From: an uncultured Clostridia bacterium
Lineage (GTDB): Bacteria > Bacillota > Clostridia > Christensenellales > UBA1242
Reading direction: 5' to 3'
Assembly (NCBI GenBank): GCA_944376785.1
Contig: CALWDV010000058.1
Location: 1 to 7,050, forward strand
DNA length: 7,050 bases
The notes under the pieces are model-generated. The model ran no database searches. It saw only the letters and a program-made list of their open reading frames with translations, and was not told the DNA's origin. Below are positions 6,118 to 7,050 of the stretch, in pieces. Every line of letters starts with the position of its first letter. Position 1 is the first letter of the stretch. A program made the position numbers and the translations under genes.

Positions 6118-7002
6118 TTATTTTTTCTCAAAAAAGTTTACAACATCATTAAACACTTCAAATTTCTTTACTCCATTTAAAATTTCGTGTTTTTCATCTT
6201 CATATAATTTTAAAGTAACATTAACGTTTTTCTTTTTATAAACAGCATATAGTTTTTTAACTAATTTTCCGTTTCCACCAACAGGGTCTTTGTCGCCAGA
6301 TATTAAAAATATTTTTTGCTCAGGTGTTATCATATTCAAATTTTTATAATTTTTTAAAATGTTTGAAAACATACTTTTATAAAAACAAACAGGGAAGGGA
6401 GTTCCACAATATGGGTCTTCAATATATTTTTTAAAAACTTCATCATCGGTGCATAGCCAATTTCCATTTTCAAATTGTTTTTTATATGCTCCAAAACTTA
6501 ATTTTTCAATAAGTTTTGCTGGTGCATGATTACCTTTAAAAAATGCTGTTAAGTAAGCAATTATTTTTGCACACCACATAAGTGGAGTTTTAGTGTAGGC
6601 ACTGCCACAAATAACTGCTTTATCACTAAGTTTGCAAAGTTGAACATAACGTTGTGTAATAAACGAACCAAAAGAATGACCAACAATATAAACAGGTAAG
6701 TCATATTGTTTTTTCAATTTTTCAGTAATAATAATTTGATCAGAAACAATTTCTTTAAAAATATCGCCATTTGTGTGACCAAGGTCGCTAATATTACCAC
6801 ATGTTTCACCATGACCTCTAAGGTCGGAAGCAAAAACAATATAACCTTTTGAGTTTAAAAATTTTGCAAATTCATCATATCTTTTTGCGTGTTCTTGCAT
6901 TCCGTGAATTATTTGAACAACTGCTTTTGGATTGTTAACTTCATCCCAATAATATGCTGTTAAATCTTTGTTTTCAAAACCAACAATAATTTCTTTTCTC
7001 AT
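6118..7002 (-). CDS. Alpha/beta hydrolase, monoacylglycerol lipase/lysophospholipase-like (serine aminopeptidase S33 fold)
   Basis: Predicted serine hydrolase of 294 residues from the Hydrolase_4 group, which includes monoacylglycerol lipases and lysophospholipases. The oxyanion-hole motif HGMQEH is at 33-38, followed by SDLRGHGET (59-67). The nucleophile elbow GHSFGS (108-113) places S110 as nucleophile. SGDKDPVG (235-242) supplies the acid, most likely D239, and EKHEILN (270-276) supplies the base H272. The triad is complete and the length is normal. The cap region (about 135-215) is rich in aromatic and Cys residues, suiting a hydrophobic substrate. There is no signal peptide or membrane anchor, so the enzyme should be cytoplasmic or loosely membrane-associated. 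The start is supported by GTGGGG (complement of 7011-7016), ending eight bases before the ATG. No convincing promoter is seen in the remaining 35 bases, so it may lie outside the window. A general esterase is an alternative; the substrate cannot be assigned. Confidence 0.87.
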   Translation of the reverse strand: MRKEIIVGFENKDLTAYYWDEVNNPKAVVQIIHGMQEHAKRYDEFAKFLNSKGYIVFASDLRGHGETCGNISDLGHTNGDIFKEIVSDQIIITEKLKKQYDLPVYIVGHSFGSFITQRYVQLCKLSDKAVICGSAYTKTPLMWCAKIIAYLTAFFKGNHAPAKLIEKLSFGAYKKQFENGNWLCTDDEVFKKYIEDPYCGTPFPVCFYKSMFSNILKNYKNLNMITPEQKIFLISGDKDPVGGNGKLVKKLYAVYKKKNVNVTLKLYEDEKHEILNGVKKFEVFNDVVNFFEKK

Positions 7003-7050
7003 AACATTATCCCCACTTTTTAACGTTTACTTAAACTTTTTTTAACTGCC

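Noticed and set aside
2303..7002. A single functional island joining the metal operon, EEP protein and hydrolase, such as a defence or phospholipid-remodelling system
   Set aside because: Each unit has its own terminator or promoter, the hydrolase is convergent, and the proteins belong to common housekeeping or accessory families with intact, ordinary motifs. Nothing links them beyond adjacency.
7025..7036. GTTTA-CT-TAAAC inverted repeat upstream of the hydrolase gene, as operator or plus-strand terminator
   Set aside because: The arms are only five A/T-rich base pairs with a two-base centre, and no supported promoter is present to place it against. The upstream region is cut by the window edge.

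Overview
The window comes from an AT-rich, low-GC Bacillota-type bacterium (Clostridia, Bacilli or an uncultured gut lineage). The evidence is strong A/T preference at third codon positions, AGGTGA/AAGGGGA-type ribosome binding sites, sigma-A-like promoters, short hairpin-plus-U terminators, and proteins that all resemble Bacillota families. Tryptophan is encoded by TGG and every gene ends in TAA or TAG with no internal TGA, so nothing points to the Mycoplasma code. No RNA gene, insertion sequence, CRISPR array or prophage gene was found.

Layout. Bases 1 to about 43 are GC-rich (29 G/C in the first 40) and do not belong to the surrounding DNA; they look like a foreign or artefactual end joined to the truncated 5' end of the first gene. 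That gene, to 1976 (+), is a MetRS-like class I aminoacyl-tRNA synthetase with a strong terminator behind it. An extremely AT-rich spacer follows (13 G/C in 220 bases, 2021-2240). Bases 2243-4910 form a self-contained metal-resistance operon: a promoter whose spacer is a perfect inverted-repeat operator, an ArsR/SmtB-type zinc-sensing repressor, an overlapping P1B-2 Zn/Cd/Pb efflux ATPase, and a terminator. A separate promoter at 4914-4941 drives a membrane-anchored endonuclease/exonuclease/phosphatase (EEP) family protein (4975-6087). A bidirectional terminator separates it from a convergent alpha/beta hydrolase of the monoacylglycerol lipase/lysophospholipase type (6118-7002, minus).

How the genes work together. 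Only the repressor and ATPase form an evident functional unit: excess Zn(II), or a similar ion, should release the repressor from the operator and switch on efflux, with the repressor autoregulated. The synthetase, EEP protein and hydrolase are each insulated by their own signals and look like independent units. The EEP protein and hydrolase could both act on phosphodiester or lipid substrates, but the sequence does not link them.

I do not see a previously undescribed multi-gene system. The points most worth a second look are the synthetase's non-standard catalytic and methionine-pocket motifs with an extra inserted domain, the operator placed exactly between -35 and -10, and the foreign junction at the left edge.
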